Of a stretch of 64,000 bases of DNA, positions 48,117 through 60,395 are shown piece after piece. Source of the DNA: Flaccisagitta enflata (Eukaryota; Chaetognatha; Sagittoidea; Aphragmophora). Under the pieces are notes generated by a model, which saw only the letters and a program-made list of their open reading frames with translations, was not told the DNA's origin and did no database searches. The stretch's first letter is position 1; every line of letters starts with the position of its first letter. The translations under genes were made by a program, and so were the position numbers. The DNA is taken from positions 12,028,001 to 12,092,000 of the forward strand of contig OZ231127.1 of assembly GCA_965153355.1 (NCBI GenBank). The letters run 5' to 3'.

Positions 48117-48251
48117 ATAAAAAATCGACCAACCGATCTGCAGACATCCATGTGGCACACAAGTAAAAATGCAAAGAGCTCGCTTGCTGACGTGACAGTC
48201 TGCATTGACGAGTAGTCCACACTTGATGAATATTCTTTACGGAGTTCACGC

Positions 48252-48377
<126 letters not shown>

Positions 48378-48570
48378 GCAAACATGCCATCTTCGATGTT
48401 TTTCAGTTTTAGTGTAGTGAGGGATATTGTTCCACTTGTCATACCACTCAGTAGTCAGTAGCTTGGATTAGAATGTCTGGCGATTGCATTAAGCAAGACC
48501 TCAATTCTATCCTTCAATGGTATGGTTTCTTTACATTGTTGCCCTCGAGTAATTTATTGAATTTTGGTTT

Positions 48571-49777
48571 CAGCGCACTGTGGTCCCCTAAATGAAAATT
48601 TGGGCGCTAACTTAAGAATTTGAATTTTTCACCCACAGAGGTTATTCAGTATCCTAAAAAACCGCTACCTGGCAGTAATTGTTGTGCCGGATCAAATGGT
48701 AGCACCTGCAGGTGTGTAGCCGTAATAGTAAAAGGGTGATTTAATATGATATTCAGCGTACAGTGCGCCACAAATTGCAAATTCAGGCGCAAAATAAAAA
48801 AAATCTAGAATTCTTGATCTTAAAAAAACCATGATCTTTAAAGATTCTATAGTTTACAGTTTTTGATATATCTGATCTAATGGCAACATCGGGAACTTAG
48901 AACTTACCATTTCTGCAACAGAGAAAAACTAAAATTTTTCTCGCTAAAATTTTTTCGCTAAATTTTTATTTGCTAAAATTTTTCTCGCTAAAATTTTTTT
49001 CGCTAAAATTTTTCCGCTAAAATTTTTCGCTAAAATTTTATCAAATTTTTTTTTCTAAAATTTTTCTAAAATTTTTCTCGCTAAAATTTTTTTTCGCTAA
49101 AATTTTGTTTTCGCTAAAATTTTTCTCGCTAAAAATTTTTCGCTAAAATTTTCCTTGCTAAAATTTTTTTGCTGAAATTTTTCCACTAAAATTGATTCTC
49201 GCTAAAATTTCTTCTCGTTAAAATTTTCAAAAAATTTTTTAAATTTTTTTTCCCTGCTTGATTTTATTTAGCAAATTCCCTGCAGTTTTGAGTAAAAATA
49301 AAAACATTCGGATTCAGCATAGTGAACACTACAAAACAATGCTTTTATGATGAATCACTATGTCCCCTTAATTAAAAAATTTCAAGTCTGACTTTGCTTG
49401 TCTGTATCGCAGAAACTGTAGGTTTTACGCACCTGCGGACATATCAAAGACTATCAACAATGAAATTTTCAGTGGTGTTTTTTTTTTTTGTGGCTAAAAA
49501 ATGCTGATATATATTTTTGTGGATATAAAATGCTGATTTTTTTAATTTTGCGCCTGAATTCATTATTTGTGGCGCACTGTGCATTGAATATCAAGTTAAA
49601 TCACCTTTTTTCTCTAAGATTGTTATGGCTGCATGCCTGCGGGCATCACCATTGGATCCGGCACATCAAATATTATCAGTTAGCTCTTTTTAGATTCTGG
49701 ATAACTTTTGTGGGTAGGAAATTAAATTTTTTTTAAGTTGGCGCCCAAATTTTCATTTTGGGGACCACAGTGCACTG
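48571..49777. mobile_element. Long inverted-repeat element (1.2 kb)
   Basis: The ends are CAGCGCACTGTGGTCCCC and, inverted, CAGTGCACTGTGGTCCCC, followed on both sides by AAAATTTGGGCGC. Similarity between the arms continues for about 230 bp, including GTGCCGGATC boxes and a second inner GCGCCACAAAT pair. The loop contains an AT-rich minisatellite. No ORF. The flanks show neither a TA nor a clear 8-bp duplication, so the superfamily is open. Confidence 0.8.
48930..49245 (+). repeat. 14-17 bp minisatellite GCTAAAATTTTTC
   Basis: About 18 irregular units of CGCTAAAATTTTTCT in the loop of the long inverted-repeat element. Confidence 0.85.
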
Positions 49778-49998
49778 AGATTTTAGCTTTTTGAGCTTTG
49801 ACCGGACCTGTAAATGGGAGACCGTTTTTTGTTGCATGCTACACAACTCTATTGATTGCTATCTGGGTTGGTTGGTTTGTCGGTCGGTCACCATCTGCTT
49901 TTTCAGCCTTGTTCAGTGCATGGTCTGTGCATGGTTCTGTGTGTGCATCTCATGCTGTCTGGTTGATTGCCTGTCTGTTTTAGTTATTCAGTCTCTGT
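49778..49998. other. Unassigned sequence
   Basis: Short spacer; no recognisable feature. Confidence 0.35.
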
Positions 49999-50088
49999 CT
50001 CTTTTTAGTCGCGTGCACGCGACTCTACAACCCACTTTGTCTGTTAGTCCGTTGGTCCCTTGGTCCATCTGTCGGCAGGTCCGTCAAA
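49999..50088 (-). mobile_element. Family B element, 3' module and tract
   Basis: TTTTTAGTCGCGTGCACGCG, ACTCTACAACCCACTTTGTC, then CCGTTGGTCC units and GTCCGTCAAAC. It is cut there by the next B copy. Confidence 0.75.
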
Positions 50089-50297
50089 CTTTTTAGTCGC
50101 GTGCTACGCGACTCTACACCCCACTTTGTCGGTCCGTCGGTCCGTCCGTTGGTCCGTCCGTCCGTCTCACTTTACTTTTTTGGGGTTTTTGCGGTCTTTG
50201 GCCTCACTGCTCCTGCCCAAGTGATCAAGTGACCTCAAATACGGCCCCTGACGACCCGCACGCGACTGGGGTCGCCGTGTATCTGGCCTTGTTTTTT
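50089..50297 (-). mobile_element. Family B element, full-length
   Basis: TTTTTAGTCGCGTGCTACGC, CTCTACACCCCACTTTG, a CCGTCCG tract, TCACTTTACTTTTTTGG, CACTGCTCCTGCCC, GGCCCCTGACGACCCGC, GCCGTGTATCTGGCCTTGTT. Confidence 0.85.
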
Positions 50298-50410
50298 TAG
50301 TTGCAGACATGCAATTCTATAAGAGGCTTTGTCTGTCCGTCAATTGGTTGGTCCGTCGGTCTGGGGTCATCAAGTTGAAAAGTGGGAAAATGAGCGTTTA
50401 AATACTTTTA
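50298..50410 (-). mobile_element. Family C element, 3' half
   Basis: TTTTTAGTTGCAGACATGC, TATAAGAGGCTTTGTCTGTCC, GTTGAAAAGTGGGAAAATG. It starts exactly where the preceding B copy ends, the third element in a head-to-tail row. Confidence 0.7.
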
Positions 50411-51004
50411 CAGGGAATACCCCGCCTACCGGGACGAAAAAAAACGACATATCTCTGCATCTAAATATGATGGATTAATTCTGAAAACAGTTCCAGAGAG
50501 AGCTTTAGCCCCGATTTTTTTATTTATAAACTTTTTCATGGTGAGACCAATACTTTGGCCGCAGTATTACTTCCTTTGTAAATCATGAAATCTGGAATTG
50601 CAAGAATTTGCGAATGTGAAGTTTTAACAACATATCTTCATTCTCTAGCCAAATCTAGATGAATCAAGCTACTATGCTGGGATTGGTCTTCAATGATAGA
50701 TAATTCAATCAAGCTTCATACTCCACCATTCATTTTGCCTACTTTGAATGATTCTTGAAAATTTAACCGAGTTTCACCATAAAAAAGTTGGATTTTCGAT
50801 TGTTTTTTCTTCAATTGAGTAAAAAATTCCAACAATAGAAATCTTGATATCAGTTTTAAAGCTTTTTTTATGAAACTACATTGATTCCCCCTTCAATCGA
50901 AGACAAATCCAAGTTTTTTTCATCCAATCTTTGTTGCCATAGTTAACAAATTAGTGTACAATTTTGCCAATTTATGGAAGAAATTACAAGAAATTTGTCA
51001 AATT
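50411..51004. other. Decayed inverted-repeat element carrying the core motif
   Basis: AT-rich. On the minus strand at about 50650-50690 it reads AAGACCAATCCCAGCATAG then TAGCTTGATT, matching the core motif of M1, M4, M7 and M8. A second box, ATATCTCTGCATCTAAA, near 50442, also recurs in M4. No intact ends are seen; FA-6 begins at the right edge. Confidence 0.45.
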
Positions 51005-51486
51005 TGGGCTGTCCTGTAGAACACAGGGGGGAATTTCGAGACGTCCGTCCGTCCGTCCTTCCATCCTTCCGTCCATCCCCCCCCCCCGTAGACCATCAAG
51101 GCCTCAAATTAGCCCTCCCAAGACTCAATTAAGCCCTCCAGGCCTAAAATCAGCCCTCTTGGCTTCAAATCAGCCCCCCCATGCCCTAAATTTGCCTCCC
51201 AGACCTCAAATCTGCCCTCCAGACCTTCAATCAGCCCTCCAAGCTTAAAACCAGCCCGCCAAACCTCAAATCTGCTCTCCAAGCCTTAATTATGCCCTCA
51301 AACCCTCAGATATGCCTTCAGTGGCATAAGTCAGCCATCTAGAGCCCCCTCAGGACGGACGGACGTCTCGAAATCCCCCCCTGTGTTCTACAGGACATCG
51401 GCCCTTTGGGGCCGCTGCCCTGCCCTCACTACACACAAACACAAACACAAACACACACACACGCTCTCACATGCACACACATGCGC
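51005..51486 (+). mobile_element. Fold-back element FA-6 with 20-bp minisatellite
   Basis: Left arm GTCCTGTAGAACACAGGGGG then AATTTCGAGACGTCCGTCCG. The right arm is its near-exact inverse, GGACGTCTCGAAATCCCCCC then CTGTGTTCTACAGGAC, followed by GGGGCCGCTGCCCTGC. The interior (51095-51350) is about a dozen 20-21 bp units of the type CCTCAAATCAGCCCTCCAGG, as in FA-5. The outer right terminus is replaced by a CA-rich tract (51426-51486). Confidence 0.85.
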
Positions 51487-51931
51487 GTGCATGCTTAAAA
51501 AAAAATTCTACACACTTACATTCTCATATCTCGCCAAAGCTTCCTCCATTCATGAGGAGAAAAGGAAAGAAGGATAGAGGAAAAAAAAGAGAGGAGGGAG
51601 GTTGACAGAATCCGCGCTTATTCAGAATGTTGAAGGGCCAGCTAGCGGAAACAGAACAACAGCCGCTTTATGTCCAATAAAACGCCCTCCTTGTAACGTT
51701 GTTGTTTTTAATTCTTTATGAGGTAAAGAAAAGACAATGTTATAACTTTATGGCCGTTATAACTGTCCGCGCTAAGGACCTTACAGTGGCCCCAATTTGG
51801 GCCACGCCATATCTCTGTTCATGAGGGCAATTTGGAACCCGCAAATTTGTGATTAGAAATTCGACTAGATTAGTAGTGTTTGTCTCTGGTTGAGCTATGT
51901 CAGCACTCAGGTTTGAATGGGAAAAGGACTA
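51487..51931. other. Unassigned sequence
   Basis: No recognisable feature. Confidence 0.35.
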
Positions 51932-52540
51932 CTACCTAGGAAATAAATATAGCACCAACTTCAACTTAAAATATCTCCGCTTCAAGAAACGCTAGATACT
52001 TTTTTAAAAAAAGAAATTAATCTACATCGAAAGATCTTTAAGATGAGTGCAATCTGGTACCTGTACCTTTTTTCGTTTAAAAATGACAACAAAAAGAGTG
52101 AAAACAGTCACTTCGGAATTTGCAAAATTTTTGATCAAGTAAGAATGAGGGTAGATTAGTGACATCTTCAATTTAGATTATCTCGGCTTCCAGAAATGCT
52201 AGAGAGTTTTTTAAAAAAAGCAAATTAATCTATGTCGAAAAATCTACAAGATGAGCGCAATCTGGCTGCTGTAGCTTTTTCCGTTTAGAAATGACAAGCA
52301 AAAAAGTAAAACCATATCTTTAAATAATCAATCTACAATTGTCCATCAAAAGCAGTGGAACCACAGTATGATTATAAGTAAAAAATGGTTTACAAATTGT
52401 CTCCCAGAGATGAAATTGGATAATTCAGTCAAGAAAAAGGTTATATGAAATACAAATACTTTCAGCGGAATGTTTCATATGATATTAGGATGAAAAATTG
52501 AACTATCCCTTGGTTGGTGCTATAATTATTTCCTAGGTAG
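51932..52540. mobile_element. TA-flanked MITE M4 (609 bp)
   Basis: The ends are CTACCTAGGAAATAAATA and the inverse of CTACCTAGGAAATAATTA, both continuing TAGCACCAAC, flanked by TA (51930-51931, 52541-52542). Inside are two direct copies of a segment of about 110 bp (51975-52085 and 52185-52293). Each has a GCTAGA box, an ATCTACATCGAAA or ATCTATGTCGAAA box, and the core motif GCGCAATCTGGCTGCTGTAG then CGTTTAGAAATGAC. No ORF. It stops 26 bp short of the tRNA-Pro gene. Confidence 0.87.
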
Positions 52541-52557
52541 TACTGTATAAACAAATT

Positions 52558-52562
52558 AAAAA
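52558..52562 (-). terminator. Pol III T-run terminator of tRNA-Pro
   Basis: TTTTT on the minus strand, five bases after the tRNA 3' end, as expected for RNA polymerase III termination. Confidence 0.8.
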
Positions 52563-52566
52563 TTAG

Positions 52567-52638
52567 GGGCCCGTCCGGGAATCGAACCCGGGACCTCTCG
52601 CACCCGAAGCAAGAATCATACCTCTAGACCAACAGGCC
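52567..52638 (-). tRNA. tRNA-Pro(CGG)
   Basis: 72-nt tRNA on the minus strand. The acceptor stem GGCCTGT pairs with ACGGGCC with one T-G wobble; the discriminator base is C. The anticodon stem CTTGC/GCGAG encloses loop TTCGGGT with anticodon CGG. The T arm is CCGGG-TTCGATT-CCCGG. The A box TGGTCTAGAGG and B box GGTTCGATTCC are intact. No intron, and no encoded CCA, as in eukaryotic nuclear genes. It decodes CCG as proline. It looks functional rather than SINE-derived, since it has a proper terminator and no attached tail. Confidence 0.95.

Positions 52639-53459
<821 letters not shown>

Positions 53460-53542
<83 letters not shown>
53460..53542 (+). repeat. (CT)n microsatellite, right of family F
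   Basis: About 83 bp pure CT, the likely continuation of 53042-53204. Confidence 0.98.
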
Positions 53543-53545
<3 letters not shown>

Positions 53546-53667
53546 GCGCGACGCGGGGCCCCGAGGGTACAAAGTCTCAGGGCCCCTAAAAATCCCATAA
53601 TCTCAGGGCACAGAATTCTGTTCCCTGAGATGCCATATTCTTTTACTCCCTCTATCTTAATCTTTAA

Positions 53668-53669
<2 letters not shown>

Positions 53670-53762
<93 letters not shown>
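53670..53762 (+). repeat. (CT)n microsatellite
   Basis: About 92 bp of CT; a short B-like fragment (GTGCTGTGTATCCAGCCTCA) follows at 53780-53800. Confidence 0.97.
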
Positions 53763-53765
<3 letters not shown>

Positions 53766-53804
53766 AACTGTCAACAGCTGGGGTGCTGTGTATCCAGCCT
53801 CATT

Positions 53805-54345
53805 TAACTTTGACATAGCAAACTGTTACTATTTACAATAACTGAATAGTAGATTTGCTTCTTCCTCAAATCTTTGACTTTTACGAAGTTGATGAACTGA
53901 AAGGGAAGTAGTAGAAAAAAGGCTTCCATCCCATAACTAATTTTTTTCTCTTTAAAACTGCTTGAAAAGATTGACTGTTGATTTTTGTCTTCATTATCGA
54001 CTTTTATATTCAACAAGTGTTTGTAGTAAAATAAAGCTTCTCTGTCACTTTTCATCTAGTCGTAATCATAAGCATGAGCTTCCATCTTAAAACTAAGTCT
54101 TTTTTTTCTGTTAAAGCCACTAAAGGCTATTGATTCTTTTCTTAATAATTGACTTTTACGATTGTAAGTGTTGAAGTGGAAAAAAGCCTCCATACCACTT
54201 ATGTTCTAATAGTGAGCATGAGTTTAAATAGAGTGGTAAAAAAACGCTTCCATCCTTAAACTAAGTTTTTCTTTAATGGTCTAAAGATCTCTTATCCACC
54301 TGCACGCAACTGGGGAGGTTATGTGTCTAGGCCTTGTTTCTCTCC
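53805..54345. repeat. Diverged tandem repeat of about 160 bp
   Basis: GCTTCCATC followed by TAAAACTAAGT-like sequence recurs near 53922, 54080 and 54247, with TTGACTTTTAC boxes between. The third unit ends in a fragment of family B (CTGCACGCAACTGGGGAGG, GGCCTTGTTTC) at 54300-54342. Confidence 0.5.
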
Positions 54346-54464
54346 TGAGAGAGAGAGCGAGAGAGAGAGAGAGAGAGAGGAAGAGATAAATTTAGAATTC
54401 TGGACATCACTAAAAAGGCAGAATGGTACATCTCAGGGCACAGAATTCGGGGCAACGATATGCA

Positions 54465-54644
<180 letters not shown>

Positions 54645-54778
54645 GGGCTTTCACGGTCATGATGGACTTCTGATCTGATCTTTCATCAAATGTGTTATCT
54701 ACATTCCTGTTTACCGTCAGAAAAAAATGGAGTGTTGACGATGGTGTTTATGCAATGATGATGTTTTGATGATAAGGT

Positions 54779-55293
<515 letters not shown>

Positions 55294-55305
<12 letters not shown>

Positions 55306-56036
55306 GGCGTGGATTGATTCATAAAGAAGTTTCCGTTGCGTGGATCCTGCGTTTTTTTCCCTTCATCTCATGATGCAATAAATCAGAATAGGGCGGTCTA
55401 GAAAAGTTATAGGGGGGTATGAGATGGGGGAAATGCTGGGTCTTTGTCCGCCTGCAGGAGGGGGTGGGATTGGATGGGTTTTTGATGGACAAACCTTGAT
55501 CTTTGATGGACAGAGAGACAGACCTTCTAACGAGGATGAACACTATTTGCAAAACGACCGACCAACCGACCGACCGACCGACCGACCGACCGACCGACCG
55601 ACCGACCGACCGACCGACCGACCGACCGACCGACCGACCAACCGACCAACCAACCGACCAACCGACCAACCGACCGACCAACCAACCAACCGACTGACCA
55701 ACTGACCGACTAAAAAGTGGCTTTTGTAGCCGCGTACCACGCGACCTAAAACCTGGTTGGGAAAGCTAATACACAGTCCAATCATTATCGAGAAAAGAAT
55801 GGATTTCACATCAAAGTGTTCCTGGAGATTGAATGAAGATGATACTAAGTTACTGAGATATAACTGAGGTTAATCAATAATCAATCTCATAGATTAATGA
55901 ATGAGATGAGTGGAAGAAATATCGAATGAGAATTCTGGACGATGATACTGAATGGGGTCTATGAGGTCACTGATTTGTGATCCGATGGGTGCAATAGACA
56001 TAGAATGATGATGATGGAAATGGAAAATGATGATGA
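55294..56036 (+). repeat. 740-bp tandem duplication, unit 1 (empty site)
   Basis: Starts GATGTGGCTGGGCGTGG, then ATTCATAAAGAAGTTTCCG, GGGCGGTCTAGAAAAG (55387-55402), a purine-rich segment, a (GACC)n tract at 55555-55700, a GCCGCGTACCACGCGACC hairpin related to families B and C, and a unique tail. Unit 2 repeats all of this, apart from a deletion of about 95 bp and a 1.35-kb insertion. The uninterrupted GGTCTAGAAAAG here is the empty target site for M5 and M6. Confidence 0.9.
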
Positions 56037-56145
56037 TGATGATGTGGCTGTTCGTGGATTGATTCATAAAGAAGTTTCCGTTGCGTGGATCCTGCGTTTT
56101 TTTCCCTCCATCTCATGATGCAATAAATCAGAATAGGGCGGTCTA

Positions 56146-56908
56146 CCCTGCTTTCAATATCGAGTGTTACCAGCAAAACCTTTATTGCGTCAAAAGTATT
56201 TATTTTTAGAAAATCTGGTTGGTTTTGTCTGAAAGCACATTACTTACCATTATTTCATGCAAAATTTCGTCATGCTGGGTCCAGCGGTTTATCGTCCACA
56301 TGTTTTTGAAATTTGGTAAAATTTGAGCAAAATTTGCCAAGAAAACACATTTTTGAGCGATTTTATATGCATGAACCCTAATAAACTTTGCGCATCATGA
56401 GCTGGAATGACCAAATAAGTCATGTTTAGTCAATAATTGACACTTAATTTGTACCATTTTAGCTTTTCACCATTCTTTAAGAATTTTGGTGCTGAAATAA
56501 AGTTGTTGTTATTTGAAACCTGCTCAAACTTCAAAAATTCAAAGGAAAACCCAGATTTTCCACATAGATTTCAAATATTTGGTCTTTTTCTACAGAGATA
56601 CATAAATTGAGACTAATATCCTTCTTTCAAGACAAATCTGGCCATTTTTGCTTGATTTGTTAAGAAATGACAATGATTCAATGTCACAGTGTCAGTTAAT
56701 CAATTTTTTAAAAAATCCTCTAATGGGGTTTATCTCATTTTCATTCAAAATCATGTGGAAGCCAAACGGCTTGAGCCAGTCCTTTGAAATTTTGCATGAA
56801 CAAATGGTAGGTTACATGCTTTTTGGCAAATCCTAGCTGAATTTCCAAAAATATATACTTTAGACGCAATAAAGGTTTTGCTGGTAACACTTGATATTGA
56901 AAGCAGGG
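56146..56908. mobile_element. TA-flanked MITE M5 (763 bp, CCCTG family)
   Basis: The ends are CCCTGCTTTCAATATCGAG and, inverted, CCCTGCTTTCAATATCAAG. Arm similarity is about 46 bp with one mismatch and extends to about 66 bp. TA stands at 56144-56145 and 56909-56910. Homologous to M1 in ends, length and inner boxes (TCTGAAAGCA, TTTCATGCAAAATTTC). Its insertion is proven by the empty site in unit 1. A diverged form of the core motif (TTGAGACTAATATCC) is at about 56608. Confidence 0.93.
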
Positions 56909-56910
56909 TA

Positions 56911-57495
56911 ACACCTGTCCCACAATAATTGTCAAATGATCAAACAACTGTCAAATCTAAACGGAGATACTTAACTACATAAAAAATTTTTCCACCAGTT
57001 AGAGAATTAAATACTCTTTATTTTGCTCATGAATTTTAACTAAATTGCTTCATTACAAATAGAATGAGACAAAAAACAGTAGAAAGCTTCCCCATGCAAA
57101 TGAATGAAAAATTACCAGGAAAACATTGTCATCTTCAAATGTCTACCAAATCTATATAAAGATAGATAATGAGATGCGGATTTCGCGACTAGAAAGCTTA
57201 TGAAAAGTTTTTTGATTTGCCCATGGATTTTAACTGAATTCTTTGACAAAAAGGTTTTCAAAATTCAAACCAAACCAAAGTTAAATGGATACTTAGGTGT
57301 TGCTAGCTGATGGTCAAGAGGTGATAGAATTAAGAATGGGCAGCCAAATTGGGGCAAAATCAGAAAATTTGAATGAAATATACCAGAAAAAATGTGACTG
57401 ATATCCAACTCTAGGGATTTAAAGTCTTTTTTAGCAGCAGTAATAAAGTATATACAGTTGTAACACTGCCTTGACAATAATTGTGGGACAGGTGT
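56911..57495. mobile_element. TA-flanked MITE M6 (585 bp)
   Basis: Terminal inverted repeats of 25 bp with one mismatch, beginning ACACCTGTCCCACAAT. TA at 56909-56910 is shared with M5, and TA at 57496-57497 closes the right side. The interior is AT-rich and non-coding. Its ends are unrelated to M5, so it is a different family that landed at the same TA. Confidence 0.92.
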
Positions 57496-58023
57496 TAGAA
57501 AAGTTATAGGGGGGTATGAGATGGGGGAAATGCTGGGTCTTTGTCCGCCTGCAGGAGGGGGTGGGATTGGATGGGTTCTTGATGGACAAACCTTGATCTT
57601 TGATGGACAGAGAGACAGACCTTCTAACGAGGATGAACACTATTTGCAAAACGACCGACCGACCGACCGACCGACCGACCAACCGACCGACCGACCGACC
57701 GACCGACCAACCGACCGGCCGACCGACCGACCGACCGACCAACCGACCAACCGACCGACCGACCGACCGACCGACCGACCGACTGACCAACCGACCGACA
57801 AAAAAGTGGCTTTTATAGCCGCGTACCACGCGACCTAAAACCTGGTTGGGAAAGCTAATACACGGTCCAATCATTATCAATAAAAGAATAGATTAATGAA
57901 TGAGATGAGTGGAAGAAATATCGAATGAGAATTCTGGACGATGATACTGAATGGGGTCTATGAGGTCACTGATTTGTGATCCGATGGGTGCAATAGACAT
58001 AGAATGATGAGGATGGAAATGGA

Positions 58024-58228
58024 TAAAGGGCGTGTGCGGTGGGTAGGGGCAGTATTTGATGTCATTTGAATGTTTGTGCTATAGCGGTGAGGACAAAGAC
58101 TACGAAAACGCCCAAACATAAAAGTGTGACACTGTCGACAGACCAACCGATGGCGCGACCAACGGAAGGACTGATGGACGGATCAACCAGTGAAGTGGGG
58201 TATAGAGTCGCGTGCACGCGACTAAAAA
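58024..58228 (+). mobile_element. Family B element, 5' end missing
   Basis: AAGGGCGTGTGCGGTGGGTAG, GGGCAGTATTTGATGTCA, a GACAGACCAACCGATGG tract, GTGGGGTATAGAGTCGC, and an intact GTCGCGTGCACGCGAC hairpin followed by TAAAAAAG. Confidence 0.8.
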
Positions 58229-58309
58229 AGGGAGAAATATTGGTTATCGTGTGAAGTGGAAGGAATGCACATCAAAAATTCTAACGGGTTTCGATGAAAC
58301 CTTTCTCTC

Positions 58310-58516
58310 TGGGCCTGTTTCTACTGACGACCAAAAACGGGTTTCTTCCCGTGAAACGCGTTTGCAGTGTGAACACATATTCATGAAATTTTAACTATCC
58401 CACGAGGGAGTGAGCGAAGTGAATGAGCGAGACCATGAATGGGGCAAAGGAGAGAAGCGGAGCGCTGCGGAGCGAGTAAGCGGTGGGAGAGAACGAACGT
58501 AGCGAGCGACCGAGTG
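58310..58516 (+). mobile_element. Family F element, 3' truncated
   Basis: GGGCCTGTTTCTACTGACG, AAAAACGGGTTTCTTCCC, GCGCTGCGGAGCGAGTAAGC, GTAGCGAGCGACCGAGTGG. The far terminal repeat is missing; a 24-bp array starts there. Confidence 0.75.
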
Positions 58517-58523
58517 GCCTGTT

Positions 58524-58856
58524 CCATATCATAGCTTGATCAAGTGATCATATCATAGCTTGACCAAGTGATCATATCTTAGCTTGACCAAGTGATCATA
58601 TCATAGCTTGACCAAGTGTTCATATCTTAGCTTGATCAAGTGACCATATCATAGTTTGATCAAGTGATCATATCTTTGCTTGATCAAGTGATCATATCAT
58701 AGCTTGACCAAGTGATCATATCTTAGCTTGATCAAGTGATCATATCATAGCTTGATCAAGTGATCATATCATAGCTTGACCATGTGATCATATCAGAGCT
58801 TGATCAAGTGATCATATCTTAGCTTGACCAAGTGATCATATCTCAGCTTGATTATA
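58524..58856 (+). repeat. 24-bp minisatellite, about 14 units
   Basis: Unit GATCATATCATAGCTTGACC plus AAGT. Some units have TGATCAAGTGATCA, which is itself nearly palindromic. Confidence 0.95.
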
Positions 58857-59433
58857 TGATTAATTTGGTTACGATATTGTAATACTGATTATATCATAAG
58901 AAGTGGCAAAATATGATTGATCCATTGTCGCAGTCATCGTGACCATCATGATATTGTTGTCATCGGGTCATAAAAGAAGAAATCATGTCACAACTCACGT
59001 CATCGCGTCATCATGTCATCACATCGTCAATGATGATTCATTATTTCATCATATGACCATTTCATTAACAATCGCATGATTCTGTCATTAATGATCACAT
59101 GTTGAGGATCAGTTGAACAATTCATGTTGTCTCTTGAATAAAGGTAAGTGGTCATTACACTAATCAAGTCTCAGTTGCTTGGATTTTTTTGAAAAGATTT
59201 GAATTCATTTTTGCCGAAAAAATCTGGCTAAACACTTACAGATGCTCAAGTAAGAATAAGCCCAACACAGGGCAAAAGTCGCGGACAGTTGGGCAGGAAC
59301 GGCACTCCAGCACTACTAAACTACAGTACAACAGTATTTCACACTTACACGCCTTACAACGACCTATAACACTAAGAATAGCCAAAGAAAAAATAGATTT
59401 CAATGATATTTCCAACCGACTGAAGGACTGATA
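58857..59433. other. Unassigned, ATCATG-rich sequence
   Basis: Degenerate ATCATGTCATCA-like motifs at 58930-59100 may be old relatives of the 24-bp array. No gene recognised. Confidence 0.4.
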
Positions 59434-59933
59434 CACCGTGGCTAAAAAACACCCTCGACGCAGAACGGGGACCAACCAACCCCTCAACCAACCTGAACCA
59501 CCATCACCGTGGCTAAAAAACACCCTCGACGCAGAACGGGGACCAACCAACCCCTCAACCAACCTAAACCACCATCACCGTGGCTAAAAAACACCCTCGA
59601 CGCAGAACGGGGACCAACCAACCCCTCAACCAACCTAAACCACCATCACCGTGGCTAAAGAACACCCTCGACGCAGAATGGGGACCAACCAACCCCTCAT
59701 CCGACCTAAACCACAATCACCGTGACTAAAAAACACCCTCGACGCAGAACGGGGACCAACCAACCCCTCAACCAACCTAAACCACCATCACCGTGGCTAA
59801 AAAACACCCTCGACGCAGAACGGGGACCAACCAACCCCTTAACCAACCTAGACCACCATCACCGTGGCTAAAAAACACCCTCGACGCAGAACGGGGACCA
59901 ACCAACCCCGCAACCAACCTACACCACCATACA
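59434..59933 (+). repeat. 71-bp tandem array, seven units
   Basis: CACCGTGGCTAAAAAACACC boxes start at 59434, 59505, 59576, 59647, 59718, 59789 and 59860, an exact 71-bp period. Units differ at only a few positions, so the array is young or homogenised. ORFs on the minus strand read through it. Confidence 0.97.
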
Positions 59934-60167
59934 GCATATAGCATATAGCATCGGGTACAGTGTACACTCGCAGACACGCTTGTCCGCGACTAAAAGAGAG
60001 ACAAGACATGAACGAAAATGAATTCCGTTTCACTTGATTAAAAGAAAAAGGAAGAAACCAACTGTGAGGGGAAAAAAGGAAGCACGTATGAAAAAAAGGA
60101 AATGAAAAAGAAGAAAAAAGAAAACCGGAGAATAAACAGAAAATGAGGAAAAAAACTCGTCTTTTTA
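59934..60167. other. Unassigned, A-rich sequence
   Basis: GCATATAGCATATAGCATCGGG at the end of the 71-bp array, then A/G-rich sequence. Confidence 0.35.
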
Positions 60168-60395
60168 ATCGCTTGCTAAGCCGTTCTATGAGAGGCTGTG
60201 TCTGACTGTCCGTCCCTCCGTCCGTCCGTCCTTCCGTCCGTCCTTCCGTCCGTCCGTCCGTCCATCCGTCTGTCCATCTGTCTGAAGATCGGCAGGTAAA
60301 GCGAATCTTTGGAGGTAGTAATATCCTCCCAAAAAAGTGTTATCTGAGTTTTACTGACCCTGCCTACTAACGATATTGTCCCTGCATACAAGCTC
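60168..60395 (-). mobile_element. Family C element
   Basis: TTAATCGCTTGCTAAGC, TCTATGAGAGGCTGTGTCTG, a 70-bp CCGTCCGTCC tract, and TAACGATATTGTCCCTGC. The middle is diverged. Confidence 0.65.

Larger units (their letters stand above)
56037..58023 (+). repeat. 740-bp tandem duplication, unit 2 (filled site)
   Basis: Matches unit 1 up to GGGCGGTCTA (56145) and resumes at GAAAAGTTATAGG (57498). Between them are M5 and M6. The (GACC)n tract is at 57653-57790. About 95 bp of unit 1 (around 55799-55890) are missing near 57885-57895. Confidence 0.9.

Noticed and set aside
58524-58856. 24-bp repeats as a CRISPR or operator array
   Set aside because: Pure tandem units without spacers and no gene nearby.
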